Shown here: one piece after another, positions 15,965-24,403 of the stretch
Layout of the letters: the number at the start of each line of letters is the position of its first letter
How positions within the stretch are numbered: position 1 is the first letter of the stretch
NCBI RefSeq assembly: GCF_041537905.1
Contig: NZ_JBGRUO010000009.1
Span: 115,054-179,053, forward strand
DNA: 64,000 nucleotides
Direction of reading: 5' to 3'
Source: Ruegeria_C sp041537905
Lineage (GTDB): Bacteria > Pseudomonadota > Alphaproteobacteria > Rhodobacterales > Rhodobacteraceae
Notes under the pieces: generated by a model
What the model saw: the letters and a program-made list of their open reading frames with translations, nothing else
What the model was told of the DNA's origin: nothing
Database searches by the model: none
Program-made: the position numbers and the translations under genes

Positions 15965-17146
15965 TTAACCTGTCCCCAGCGGGCGCTGCACCACCGCACA
16001 GGCCGCCCCGGCCAGGAGCATGGCCGAGGCCACCAGCAACCCGTCCCCGATCTGTCCGGTATGATCCCCGATCCAGCCTGCACCGATTGGCCCCAGAATC
16101 TGCGATACCGCAAAGACCACGGTGCAAACACTGATCGCCGCACCCCAATCCGGTTGCGGCAAGTTCTGCCGCACAAAGCTGGTGATCGCGCTGGGCGGCA
16201 TGAAGAAGGACAGCCCGAAAACCAGCGCGGATAGCAGCAGGCCCACGGTATTGGGCAGCAGCACCGGCAGGGCCGATCCCGCCGCCACCGCCACAAGGAT
16301 CACCGCCATCGGCAGGCCCGAGGCAAAGCGCGCCAGCAACCCGCGCCACAGGAAGGGCGAGGCCATCACGCTCACCCCCAACGCCACCCAGGTTGCGGCG
16401 ATCAGACCGGTGCTGATCTGATGCGACACCATCCAGGCCGACAGGAAGGTCGGGTAGACGATATAGCCCAGCCCGAAGAACCCATAGCTGATCATCTGCC
16501 TCAGCATTCGGCGCAATGGTGGCTTGCTGCGTGGTGCATCCTCGGCGATAGGCGGTTTGACATGTGCTGCGGCCCAGATTGTGACCGGCACGAAGGCCAG
16601 TGCCGCAAACCCCACCAGAAACCATGCCGTATCCCAGGATTGCGGTCCCATGACATCCAGCATCACCGGCAGGACGGCGCCGCACAAGGCCAGCCCCAGC
16701 CCACCGCCACCGCCAAAGTAAAGCGCGATCGCAAGCGCGTTTTGGCGCGGACTGTCGGTGAACATCGACGCCGCCAGCGTGCCGCCGCAGATGAAGGACA
16801 GCGCCCCGAACACTCCCGCTCCCATGCGGCAGAGCGATTGCGCGGCCAGGCTCTCATCCACCCCGGTCAGGGCAAGGCTGATCGCTGTGCCCAGCGTTCC
16901 GATGACAAAAAGCCGCCCCGGAGTGACCCGTCGGATCAGCGCCATGGTGGCTACTGCGCCCGCCAGATACCCGATCGCGTTGGCTGTGTTCAGCCACCCG
17001 GCCTGCGTATAGCTCCAATGCAGGCTCTCGCGCATCGCGGGCAGGATCAGCCCGTAGGAAAACCGCCCGAACCCATTTGAAATAGCGACGCTCAGCGCCA
17101 GTCCCAGCAGCACAAGCCAGGGTCTGCTCAGATGAAAGGCGCGCAT
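15965..17146 (-). CDS. MFS transporter, YbfB/YjiJ type
   Basis: 393 residues from ATG at 17146 (MRAFHLSRPWLVLLG); the frame upstream to 17245 is not hydrophobic and lies in the pheS promoter region, so it was left out. About 12 transmembrane segments can be seen. The N-terminal ISNGFGRFSYGLILPAMRESLHWSYTQAG motif region, of which GFGRFSYGLILPAM is most telling, marks the YbfB/YjiJ family. The substrate is unknown. It is convergent with the VOC gene (7 bases between stops) and divergent from pheS. Confidence 0.85.
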   Translation of the reverse strand: MRAFHLSRPWLVLLGLALSVAISNGFGRFSYGLILPAMRESLHWSYTQAGWLNTANAIGYLAGAVATMALIRRVTPGRLFVIGTLGTAISLALTGVDESLAAQSLCRMGAGVFGALSFICGGTLAASMFTDSPRQNALAIALYFGGGGGLGLALCGAVLPVMLDVMGPQSWDTAWFLVGFAALAFVPVTIWAAAHVKPPIAEDAPRSKPPLRRMLRQMISYGFFGLGYIVYPTFLSAWMVSHQISTGLIAATWVALGVSVMASPFLWRGLLARFASGLPMAVILVAVAAGSALPVLLPNTVGLLLSALVFGLSFFMPPSAITSFVRQNLPQPDWGAAISVCTVVFAVSQILGPIGAGWIGDHTGQIGDGLLVASAMLLAGAACAVVQRPLGTG

Positions 17147-17265
17147 ATCGGGTCCCCGGTTCGGTCGGTCCACCCTGCAACGCAGGGGGCAGCAGCGCAA
17201 TGCCGCCCTCTTGCTTTCGCGCACCTGTGTGGTAGCAGGGCGCAAGCAGAATTCAGGGGACCGTC

Positions 17266-18339
17266 ATGGACGATCTTAAGGCAAAATATCTGGGTCAGAT
17301 CGCGGATGCGGGTGACGAAGACGCGCTGGAGGCGATCCGCCTCGCCGCCGTGGGCAAGAAAGGCGAGGTTGCGCTGAAAATGCGCGAGCTGGGCAAGATG
17401 ACCCCAGAGGAGCGTCAGGTCGCAGGCCCCGCGCTGAATGCGCTGAAGGATGAGATCAACTCCGCGCTCACCGCCAAGAAAACCGCGCTGGGGGATGCCG
17501 CGCTCGATGAGCGCCTGCGCACCGAATGGCTGGATGTGACTCTGCCCGCGCGCGACCGCCGTCAGGGTTCGATCCACCCGGTCAGCCAGGCCAGCGAGGA
17601 ACTGACCGCGATCTTTGCCGAGCTGGGCTTCTCGGTCGCCGAAGGCCCGCGGATCGAGACTGACTGGCACAATTTCGACGCGCTGAACATCCCCGGCCAT
17701 CACCCCGCGCGGGCCGAGATGGATACGTTCTACATGCACCGCGCCGAAGGAGATAACCGCCCGCCGAATGTGCTGCGCACCCATACCTCACCGGTGCAGA
17801 TCCGCTCGATGGAGCTGCAGGGCGCACCGATCCGCATCATTTGTCCGGGCGGTGTCTACCGCGCTGACTATGACCAGACCCACACTCCGATGTTCCATCA
17901 GGTCGAGGGGCTGGCCATCGACAAAGACATCTCGATGGCGAACCTTAAATGGGTGCTGGAGGAGTTCGTGAAGGCCTTCTTCGAGGTGGACGGGGTCGAA
18001 CTGCGCTTCCGCGCCTCGCATTTCCCCTTCACCGAGCCATCGGCCGAGGTCGATATCCGCTGTTCATGGGACAATGGTCAGCTAAAGATCGGCGAGGGCG
18101 ACGACTGGCTGGAGGTTCTGGGATCGGGTATGGTCCATCCCAAGGTGATCGCCGCCGGCGGCATCGATCCGGAGGTCTATCAGGGCTTTGCCTTCGGCAT
18201 CGGCATCGACCGTCTGGCGATGCTGAAATATGGTATTCCCGACCTGCGGGCCTTCTTCGATTCCGACCTGCGCTGGCTGCGCCACTACGGGTTTGCGGCG
18301 CTGGATATGCCGAACCTGCATGGTGGTTTGTCGCGCTAA
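17266..18339 (+). CDS. pheS: Phenylalanine-tRNA ligase alpha subunit
   Basis: 357 residues. An N-terminal coiled-coil tRNA-binding arm (about 1-90) is followed by a class II aminoacyl-tRNA synthetase core: GPRIETDWHNFDALN, RTHTSPVQIRSM, VYRADYDQTHTPMFHQVEG and FAFGIGIDRLAMLKYGIPD. It forms an alpha2-beta2 enzyme with PheT that charges tRNA-Phe. Unusually, pheT does not follow directly: three other genes and a 329-bp gap lie between. The stop overlaps the ATG of the next small gene (TAATG). Confidence 0.97.
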   Translation: MDDLKAKYLGQIADAGDEDALEAIRLAAVGKKGEVALKMRELGKMTPEERQVAGPALNALKDEINSALTAKKTALGDAALDERLRTEWLDVTLPARDRRQGSIHPVSQASEELTAIFAELGFSVAEGPRIETDWHNFDALNIPGHHPARAEMDTFYMHRAEGDNRPPNVLRTHTSPVQIRSMELQGAPIRIICPGGVYRADYDQTHTPMFHQVEGLAIDKDISMANLKWVLEEFVKAFFEVDGVELRFRASHFPFTEPSAEVDIRCSWDNGQLKIGEGDDWLEVLGSGMVHPKVIAAGGIDPEVYQGFAFGIGIDRLAMLKYGIPDLRAFFDSDLRWLRHYGFAALDMPNLHGGLSR

Positions 18340-18860
18340 TGTGGTGGACATTTGCTGCTGCGTGCCTTGCGTCAATGACGGCTTTAGCTATCGCGTTTGG
18401 CGCCTACCCTTGGCAAAAGTCGGCAGATAGAAAACAGCAACTTTTGCACGAGAGGCGAGAGGGCTACCGCCGTTTTTTGGAAGAAGCCAACAGTCTGTTG
18501 GCCCGAGTTGTCGTACGCCAACCAAGTCCGAGTGACAAAGAAGAATTTGAGCACTACTTGCGAGTGGTGGCGGTCTCTTCAAACCTGACATTGTACGCTC
18601 CAAAAGATGTTATCGAAGCATGCCAAAAATACTCTCAAGAACTGTTCGCATACATGCGTACAGTTGACCAACTAAAGGATAAATATTCGAAAAATTGGTG
18701 GTCTAAGCCCGAGAGTATCGAGGCAACTAATCGGGTTCGAGCTCTTAGAAGAAAAGCAACGATTTCAATCCGTCGTGACCTCGAAGAGACGGGCGGCGGC
18801 GAGATTGAAGCCGCTGTGGATGCCTTTTTCATTTTGACGCCGGTGGTAGAGCAGACTTAG
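18339..18860 (+). CDS. Membrane-anchored coiled-coil protein, unknown
   Basis: 173 residues from ATG at 18339, which overlaps the pheS stop. The N-terminal MWWTFAAACLASMTALAIAF is a single transmembrane helix; the rest is charged and helical (RKQQLLHERREGYRRFLEEA and later LRRKATISIRRDLEE), with no cysteine-rich or catalytic motif I recognise. Base composition is clearly lower in GC than both neighbours, with codons such as AGA, ATA-like and TTG mixed in, which suggests recent acquisition. Insertion exactly at the pheS stop makes it dependent on pheS transcription. No function assigned. Confidence 0.55.
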   Translation: MWWTFAAACLASMTALAIAFGAYPWQKSADRKQQLLHERREGYRRFLEEANSLLARVVVRQPSPSDKEEFEHYLRVVAVSSNLTLYAPKDVIEACQKYSQELFAYMRTVDQLKDKYSKNWWSKPESIEATNRVRALRRKATISIRRDLEETGGGEIEAAVDAFFILTPVVEQT

Positions 18861-19189
18861 GGCTAGTTTGGCCGGCGGATAGGCTGGCTCTTAGGATTCA
18901 TGGATTGCGAACAACGGGCACTAGGCTTCGGTTAGCGTAGGCGTTTGACTCCACCCTAAAAGGCGCAGAATCAAGGCCGGAGGCCGCCGCGCCATCGCCA
19001 GACCGCCCGGACGGGCTGGCGATTTGGCTGCCACCAGTGCTCCCTTCGCATGTCATTGGGTTTGGCTGGGATAAAGTGCCCCGTTTAGATGTTGGATCGC
19101 CATCCCGCGGTCTGGCGATGGAGCGGCTCAGCGCTGTTCCCACGGGGTTGTGACGTGACATTGAGCGCGGTGCGGATAGGCTCCGCCTC
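18861..19189. repeat. Gene-free spacer with a 15-bp inverted repeat
   Basis: No gene is seen in these 329 bases. CCATCGCCAGACCGC at 18992-19006 returns as its exact reverse complement at 19107-19121, 100 bp apart, and the left copy is part of a local imperfect hairpin (GCCAGACCGCCCGGACGGGCTGGC). The spacer could be the remnant of the insertion that separated pheS from pheT. Confidence 0.45.
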
Positions 19190-19981
19190 ATGATCCGGTT
19201 TTTCCTCTGCCTTCTGCTGCTCACCGCTACCCATGCCGCCGCCAATGGCTGTCAGGGCGATATTGCCTGCCCGCTGGGCGACCGTTCCTACCACGTGCTG
19301 GCGCCGGAGGATTGGGACGGGCAAACGCCTCTGCCGGTTCTTCTGCATTTCCATGGCTGGGCGCGGCAGGGCGATGTGGTGGTCAATCACGAGCGCATCG
19401 CAGGCGCGACCCAAACACGGGGCGTGCTGCTGGTGGCCCCCAATGGCCGCCGCAAGAGCTGGGATTTCTGGACGTCGGACACAGACGATGTGGGTTTTGC
19501 CAATGACGTGCTTGCGGATGTGGCCAAACACTATCCCATCGACTCCGACCGCATCTATGTTTCGGGCTACTCCTACGGCTCGGCCATGGCGTGGCGCTAT
19601 GCCTGCGAATCCGGCGATGGCGTGGCTGCCTTGCTGGCCGTCGCCGGCTCCATCCGCCAGACCGAGGACTGCGCCCAGGCCCCACGCGAGGTGCGCCATG
19701 TGCATGGGTTGAAGGACCGGGTGATGGATTTCCCCATGGGACCGGGCGGGGATACGACCTATCCGGTGGCGCTCTGGCGGGCGAAGCTGGGTTGTCATGA
19801 GGCCACCCCGCAAGGCGATTGGAGCGTCGTGCCCTTCCTTACCCATTCTCGCACGGTCTGGAGCAACTGTGATGCTGGTCAGGTGACATTGGACCTGCAT
19901 CCGGGCGGGCATTTCATCCCGCATGGCTGGATCGGCTGGCAATTGGACGAGTTGGCCGGGCGCGAACCGACCTATCCCTGA
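19190..19981 (+). CDS. Secreted alpha/beta-hydrolase esterase (PHB depolymerase/LpqC-like)
   Basis: 263 residues. Signal peptide MIRFFLCLLLLTATHAAANG, then a compact alpha/beta-hydrolase: oxyanion region LLHFHGWARQG, nucleophile elbow GYSYGSAMAW (the Ser in GYSYG), and a C-terminal HPGGHFIPHGW with the catalytic His. Four or more cysteines are spread through the chain and may pair in the periplasm. This pattern fits the poly(3-hydroxybutyrate) depolymerase/LpqC and feruloyl-esterase-like family; the true ester substrate is not known. It lies between pheS and pheT on the same strand. Confidence 0.82.
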   Translation: MIRFFLCLLLLTATHAAANGCQGDIACPLGDRSYHVLAPEDWDGQTPLPVLLHFHGWARQGDVVVNHERIAGATQTRGVLLVAPNGRRKSWDFWTSDTDDVGFANDVLADVAKHYPIDSDRIYVSGYSYGSAMAWRYACESGDGVAALLAVAGSIRQTEDCAQAPREVRHVHGLKDRVMDFPMGPGGDTTYPVALWRAKLGCHEATPQGDWSVVPFLTHSRTVWSNCDAGQVTLDLHPGGHFIPHGWIGWQLDELAGREPTYP

Positions 19982-20039
19982 ATTTGACATTGGCTCTGCG
20001 CGGGGGCCAACTGGCCCTAGCGCAACAGGATCGGGGCAG

Positions 20040-20450
20040 ATGAAACATTTCCTTCTCGCAAGCACTCTGGTGCTGACCGCCACGCAGGTCGGTGCCAAGG
20101 ACACCTATCCGCCGCTCGATCTGCTGCTGCAGACCGACACCACCGTGATCGGACAACCTATCGTCTATCCACCAGGGCAGGCCGAGATCACCGTGGCCAT
20201 CGTCACCATGCAGCCGGGTCAAGCGACGCCCAAACACAAACACGAAGCGCCGCTCATAGGCTATATCCTCGAAGGCGAGATCACCGTCGATTACGGCGCG
20301 GACGGCACCCGCACCTATCGCAAGGGCGACGCGCTGGTCGAAGCGTTGGGCAGCGACCATGTGGGCACCAATACCGGGGACGGGATCGCACGTATTCTGT
20401 CGGTCTTTGCCGGGGCCAAGGGCACGCAGAACACCGTCATCGAAGACTAG
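20040..20450 (+). CDS. Periplasmic cupin-domain protein
   Basis: 136 residues from ATG at 20040. Signal peptide MKHFLLASTLVLTATQVGA, then a single cupin barrel with motif 1 containing HKHEAPLIGYILEGEI and motif 2 with GDALVEALGSDHVG. The His residues of motif 1 and the H in SDHVG are suitable metal ligands. Function is open: small exported cupins may bind metals or sugars, or catalyse dioxygenase or isomerase reactions. It lies 58 bases after the esterase gene and 81 before pheT, all rightward. Confidence 0.8.
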   Translation: MKHFLLASTLVLTATQVGAKDTYPPLDLLLQTDTTVIGQPIVYPPGQAEITVAIVTMQPGQATPKHKHEAPLIGYILEGEITVDYGADGTRTYRKGDALVEALGSDHVGTNTGDGIARILSVFAGAKGTQNTVIED

Positions 20451-20531
20451 CCCCGCGCGCCCCTTCCACACGCGTGAAATATCCGTTACACGGCGCTGCG
20501 ACACGACCAAGCAACCGGCGGATCACGACCA

Positions 20532-22928
20532 ATGAAATTCACGCTTTCCTGGCTCAAGGACCATCTGGAGACCGACGCCTCGGTCGATGAGATCACCGAG
20601 GCTCTGACCGATCTCGGGCTGGAGGTTGAGGACGTGTTCAACCCCGCCGACCGGCTCAAGGACTTCAAGCTGGGTTACGTGACCCATGCCGAGAAACATC
20701 CCGATGCCGACAAGCTGCGGGTCTGCAAGGTCGACACTGACGAGGGCGAGTTGCAGATCATTTGCGGTGCCCCCAACGCCCGCGAAGGCATCACAGTCGT
20801 GGTCTGCAAACCGGGCATGTATATTCCCGGCCTCGACCTGACTATCAGCGTTGGCAAGATTCGCGGTGTCGAGAGCTTCGGCATGATGGCCTCGGAACGC
20901 GAGTTGGAGCTGAGCGACGAGCATGACGGCATCATCGAGCTGCCCTCGGGCGCGGTGGGCGACAGTTTCGTGGACTGGCTGGCCGAAAACGACCCCGCCA
21001 AGGTCGATCCGGTGATCGAGATCGCCATCACCCCCAACCGGCAGGACGCGCTGGGCGTGGTGGGCATTGCCCGCGATCTGGCCGCGCGTGGGCTTGGCAC
21101 ACTGAAACTGCGTGAAGACGTGGCGGTACCGGGTGATTTTGAATGCCCGATCAAGGTCAGCATTGACGAAGATACGCTGGATGGCTGCCCGCTGTTTACC
21201 GGTCGTCTGATCCGAGGCGTGAAAAACGGCCCCAGCCCGCAATGGCTGCAGGATCAGTTGACGGCCATCGGGTTGCGTCCGATTTCGGCACTGGTGGATA
21301 TCACCAACTACATGACCTTCGACCACAATCGCCCGCTGCATGTTTTCGATGCCGACAAGGTGTCGGGCAACCTGCGCATTCACCGAGCCGAGGGCGGCGA
21401 GACGCTGAAAGCGTTGGATGAGAAGGATTACGCGTTCGAGTCGGGCATGATGGTGATCTCGGACGATAATGGCCCTGAAAGCATCGCCGGGATCATGGGC
21501 GGTGAGGGAACCGGCTGTACCGAAGAGACAGTCAATGTCTTCCTCGAAAGCGCCTATTGGAACCATGTGCAAATCGCACTGGCCGGGCGCAAGCTGCGGA
21601 TCAACTCCGATGCGCGCTATCGTTTCGAGCGGGGCGTCGATCCGGAATACACACTGCCCGGGCTGGAGCATGCCACCCAGATGATCCTTGATATCTGTGG
21701 CGGCGAGGCCTCAAACGTGGTGATCGCGGGCGAGGTGCCCGACCATACCCGCGCCTATAAGCTGGATACCGACCGGGTGCAGTCGCTGGTGGGTATGGAA
21801 ATCCCCGAGGCCGAGCAGCGCCAGACGTTGACCCGGTTGGGCTTCCGGCTGGAGGGTGACATGGCGCATGTGCCCAGCTGGCGCCCAGATGTGATGGGCG
21901 AAGCAGATCTGGTCGAGGAAGTGGCCCGTATCGCCTCGCTGACCAAATTGCAGGGCAAGCCCCTGCCGCGCGTGATCGAGGGGCTGCCGAAACCGGTCAT
22001 GACCCCGAAACAGCGCCGCGAAGCGATGGCGCGGCGCACCTGCGCGTCGCTGGGCTACAATGAATGTGTGACCTACACCTTCATCGATCAGGCCTCGGCC
22101 GCGCTGTTTGGCGGTGGTGATGAGAAAACCATGCTGGAAAACCCAATCTCGTCCGAGATGAGCCATATGCGCCCGGCGCTGCTGCCGGGGCTGTTGCAGG
22201 CCGCCGCCCGCAATCAGGCGCGCGGGTTCAGCGATCTGGCGCTGTTCGAGGTTGGACCGACCTTCCACGATGGCGAGCCGGGCGAGCAACAGACGCTGAT
22301 CTCTGGCCTGTTGGTCGGCCGCACCGGTCCCAAGGATGTGCAGGGCGCCTCGCGCGGTGTTGATGTGTTCGATATCAAGGCCGATGCCGAGGCTGTTCTG
22401 GCCGCCATCGGTGCTCCGGCCAAGGTGCAGATTCTGCGCGGCGCCGATACCTGGTGGCATCCCGGTCGCCACGGCAAGATCTGTCTGGGTCCCAAGAAGG
22501 TGCTGGGCGTCTTTGGCGAGCTGCACCCGCGCGTCTTGCAGGCGATGGACGTCAAAGGCCCGGCGATGGCCTTCACCATTTGGCCGGACGAGGTGCCGAT
22601 GCCGCGCAAATCGGGGGCAACCCGCTCGGCGCTGGAACTGCGCGATCTGCAAGCGGTCGAACGCGACTTCGCCTTTGTGGTGGATGCCGATGTCGAGGCT
22701 TTGACCCTGGTCAACGCCGCCGCAGGGGCCGACAAGGCACTGATCGATGGTGTGCGGGTGTTCGACGAATTCATCGGTGGCAGCTTGGGAGATGGCAAGA
22801 AATCCCTCGCCATCACCGTGCGCCTGCAACCGAGCGAAAAGACGTTGAAGGAAGCCGACATCGAAGCCGTCAGCGCCAAGATCGTTGAGAAGGTGGCCAA
22901 GGCCACCGGCGGCGTGCTGCGCGGCTAA
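20532..22928 (+). CDS. pheT: Phenylalanine-tRNA ligase beta subunit
   Basis: 798 residues, the usual full length. Domains in order: the tRNA-binding EMAP-like domain (about 39-150, with EKHPDADKLRVCKVD), the B3/B4 editing domain (about 210-390), B5 (about 400-470, SWRPDVMGEADLVEEVARI), the catalytic-like core, and the C-terminal ferredoxin-fold anticodon-binding domain (about 700-798, LQAVERDFAFVVD). It partners PheS, which is encoded 2.2 kb upstream rather than adjacent. Confidence 0.97.
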   Translation: MKFTLSWLKDHLETDASVDEITEALTDLGLEVEDVFNPADRLKDFKLGYVTHAEKHPDADKLRVCKVDTDEGELQIICGAPNAREGITVVVCKPGMYIPGLDLTISVGKIRGVESFGMMASERELELSDEHDGIIELPSGAVGDSFVDWLAENDPAKVDPVIEIAITPNRQDALGVVGIARDLAARGLGTLKLREDVAVPGDFECPIKVSIDEDTLDGCPLFTGRLIRGVKNGPSPQWLQDQLTAIGLRPISALVDITNYMTFDHNRPLHVFDADKVSGNLRIHRAEGGETLKALDEKDYAFESGMMVISDDNGPESIAGIMGGEGTGCTEETVNVFLESAYWNHVQIALAGRKLRINSDARYRFERGVDPEYTLPGLEHATQMILDICGGEASNVVIAGEVPDHTRAYKLDTDRVQSLVGMEIPEAEQRQTLTRLGFRLEGDMAHVPSWRPDVMGEADLVEEVARIASLTKLQGKPLPRVIEGLPKPVMTPKQRREAMARRTCASLGYNECVTYTFIDQASAALFGGGDEKTMLENPISSEMSHMRPALLPGLLQAAARNQARGFSDLALFEVGPTFHDGEPGEQQTLISGLLVGRTGPKDVQGASRGVDVFDIKADAEAVLAAIGAPAKVQILRGADTWWHPGRHGKICLGPKKVLGVFGELHPRVLQAMDVKGPAMAFTIWPDEVPMPRKSGATRSALELRDLQAVERDFAFVVDADVEALTLVNAAAGADKALIDGVRVFDEFIGGSLGDGKKSLAITVRLQPSEKTLKEADIEAVSAKIVEKVAKATGGVLRG

Positions 22929-22989
22929 CATCGCCTGCCACGCCATGGCCCACTCTTAGCGCTGCAATACCAAACTGGCTCATGATAGA

Positions 22990-23017
22990 TCCTGCTGATT
23001 GTCTCAGATCAGCAGGA
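22990..23017 (+). terminator. Hairpin after pheT
   Basis: TCCTGCTGAT - TGTCTCAG - ATCAGCAGGA is a perfect 10-bp stem 61 bases beyond the pheT stop. There is no T run, so it may be an RNA end-protecting hairpin or Rho-associated site rather than an intrinsic terminator. In the same 254-bp spacer TTTCCGGTTTC occurs twice (23085-23095 and 23109-23119), ahead of the DUF1330 gene. Confidence 0.5.
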
Positions 23018-23182
23018 CACCACGCGCCGGAGCCCGATGTGCTATCGGCTTTATGTGTCTGCCCTCGTCTAATACCTTAGTATATTTCCGGTTTCGTGAC
23101 TGGAAGCGTTTCCGGTTTCCGTGGCAGGCTGCTTCCACCATGTGGCGCAAGTTCTGCGGCACCAAGGAACAGGAGAATAGCA

Positions 23183-23509
23183 ATGAGCGTTTATCTGATT
23201 GCAGAGATCAAGATAACCGACGATAGCTGGGTCCCGGACTATGCCGCCAATGTCCACAAGCTGGTTGAAAAACACGGCGGTAAGTATCTGGCGCGCAGCG
23301 GCAATATCGACACGCTGGAAGGCGAAGAGCGCGACAGTACACTGATTGCACTGCTGGAATTTCCCACACGCGCCGCTTTGGACGGGTTTGCCACAGGTCC
23401 CGAATACGCGCCTTACGCGCAGGCGCGCCAGGCCGGGAGCATCTCAAGCTTTCGCGTAATTGACGACACCGACATTGCAGGCGCGATCCCTTATCTGAAG
23501 AAAGGCTGA
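23183..23509 (+). CDS. DUF1330 family protein
   Basis: 108 residues from ATG at 23183, preceded by AGGAG. The sequence has the ferredoxin-like (dimeric alpha/beta barrel) pattern of DUF1330: MSVYLIAEIKITD, VHKLVEKHGGKYLARSG, and a TRAALDGFATGPEYAPYAQAR stretch. Such proteins resemble small monooxygenase-like barrels; no reaction is established. It stands alone, convergent with maiA. Confidence 0.85.
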   Translation: MSVYLIAEIKITDDSWVPDYAANVHKLVEKHGGKYLARSGNIDTLEGEERDSTLIALLEFPTRAALDGFATGPEYAPYAQARQAGSISSFRVIDDTDIAGAIPYLKKG

Positions 23510-23566
23510 TCCCCTCGCGAGCCCAGTCGAACCAGAGGAAGTTATGGCGCGGAGGAACGAACACGG

Positions 23567-24205
23567 TTATGCGGGGCGCACCGCTTCGGGATGTGCCGCC
23601 GCAAAAGCCGGGTGTGCGGTACAGGCGACCTCAACGCCCAGCAGGCGCGGCATGTCCGAGATGTCGACCTCCCACCGGCGCGCATTGTAAAGCTGTGGCA
23701 TCAGGCAGATATCGGCCAGACCGGGGGTGGTGCCGCAGCAGTAGGGCGTCTGCTCAAATTCGCTCAGCAGCGCCTCGAAGGCCAGCAGACCGGGACGGAT
23801 GAAATCGCGCATCCAGATGCCGGGCATCCCGTCGGCCCCACCGGAAAGCGCCGTGGCCTTTTTTGCCACTGACAGATTGCAGACCGGGTGGAGGTCAACC
23901 GCGATGGCATGGGCCAGTGCCTGCACCTTGGCCCGCTCGGCGGGGCTTTCGGGCAGCAGATGCAAAGTCCGGGTCGAGTCCAGATAGTCGAGAATGGCTA
24001 GAGATTGCGTCAAATGCAGATCGTCGATCTCAAGCACCGGCACGAATCCTTGTGGATTGCGGGCCAGATGCGCGGCGCTGCGTTGCTCGCCCTCAACCAG
24101 ATTGACGGGAACCGCACGATAAGCGATTCCGGCCAGGTTCAGAGCGATACGCACCCGGTAGCTGGCTGATGAGCGCCAGTAATCGTAAAGAACCGTCTCG
24201 CTCAT
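23567..24205 (-). CDS. maiA: Maleylacetoacetate isomerase (zeta-class GST)
   Basis: 212 residues. The N-terminal thioredoxin-like domain has the zeta-GST active-site motif YWRSSASYRVRIALN, with NPQGFVPVLEIDD and the QSLAILDYLD stretch following, and an all-helical C-terminal domain. The enzyme isomerises maleylacetoacetate to fumarylacetoacetate with glutathione, between HmgA and FahA, both encoded in the same leftward operon. Its start overlaps the DUF2783 stop (ATGA). Confidence 0.92.
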   Translation of the reverse strand: MSETVLYDYWRSSASYRVRIALNLAGIAYRAVPVNLVEGEQRSAAHLARNPQGFVPVLEIDDLHLTQSLAILDYLDSTRTLHLLPESPAERAKVQALAHAIAVDLHPVCNLSVAKKATALSGGADGMPGIWMRDFIRPGLLAFEALLSEFEQTPYCCGTTPGLADICLMPQLYNARRWEVDISDMPRLLGVEVACTAHPAFAAAHPEAVRPA

Positions 24206-24399
24206 GCGCTTTTGAGTGCCGCGGCCTGCAATGCCTGTTGCAACACTTGTTGATCGCCGATGTGATTGGCCAGAACCAGCACCAGACGGGCGTTCAGGGC
24301 ATCGCTTGCGGGTTTGTCCAGACCTTCATGGGTCTCCAGCAGATCGGCATAGAAATCATCAGCCGTGTCGAAATTCGGTGTCAGGATCAGATCGGACAT
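24202..24399 (-). CDS. DUF2783 small protein
   Basis: 65 residues, MSDLILTPNFDTADDFYADLLE onward, all-helical with DKPASDALNARLVLVLANHIG. DUF2783 proteins are short and are commonly found beside FAD-dependent hydroxylases of aromatic catabolism, as here: it lies 4 bases after the FAD hydroxylase and overlaps maiA by ATGA. It may be an accessory subunit of the hydroxylase; this is inference from position. Confidence 0.8.
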   Translation of the reverse strand: MSDLILTPNFDTADDFYADLLETHEGLDKPASDALNARLVLVLANHIGDQQVLQQALQAAALKSA

Positions 24400-24403
24400 G
24401 GGC

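Noticed and set aside
18992..19121. The 15-bp inverted repeat as ends of an insertion sequence
   Set aside because: The arms are 100 bp apart with no transposase between them and no target duplication was found, so only a repeat is reported.
21711..22946. 411-codon minus-strand frame within pheT
   Set aside because: pheT is complete and conserved on the plus strand; the frame is an antisense artefact.
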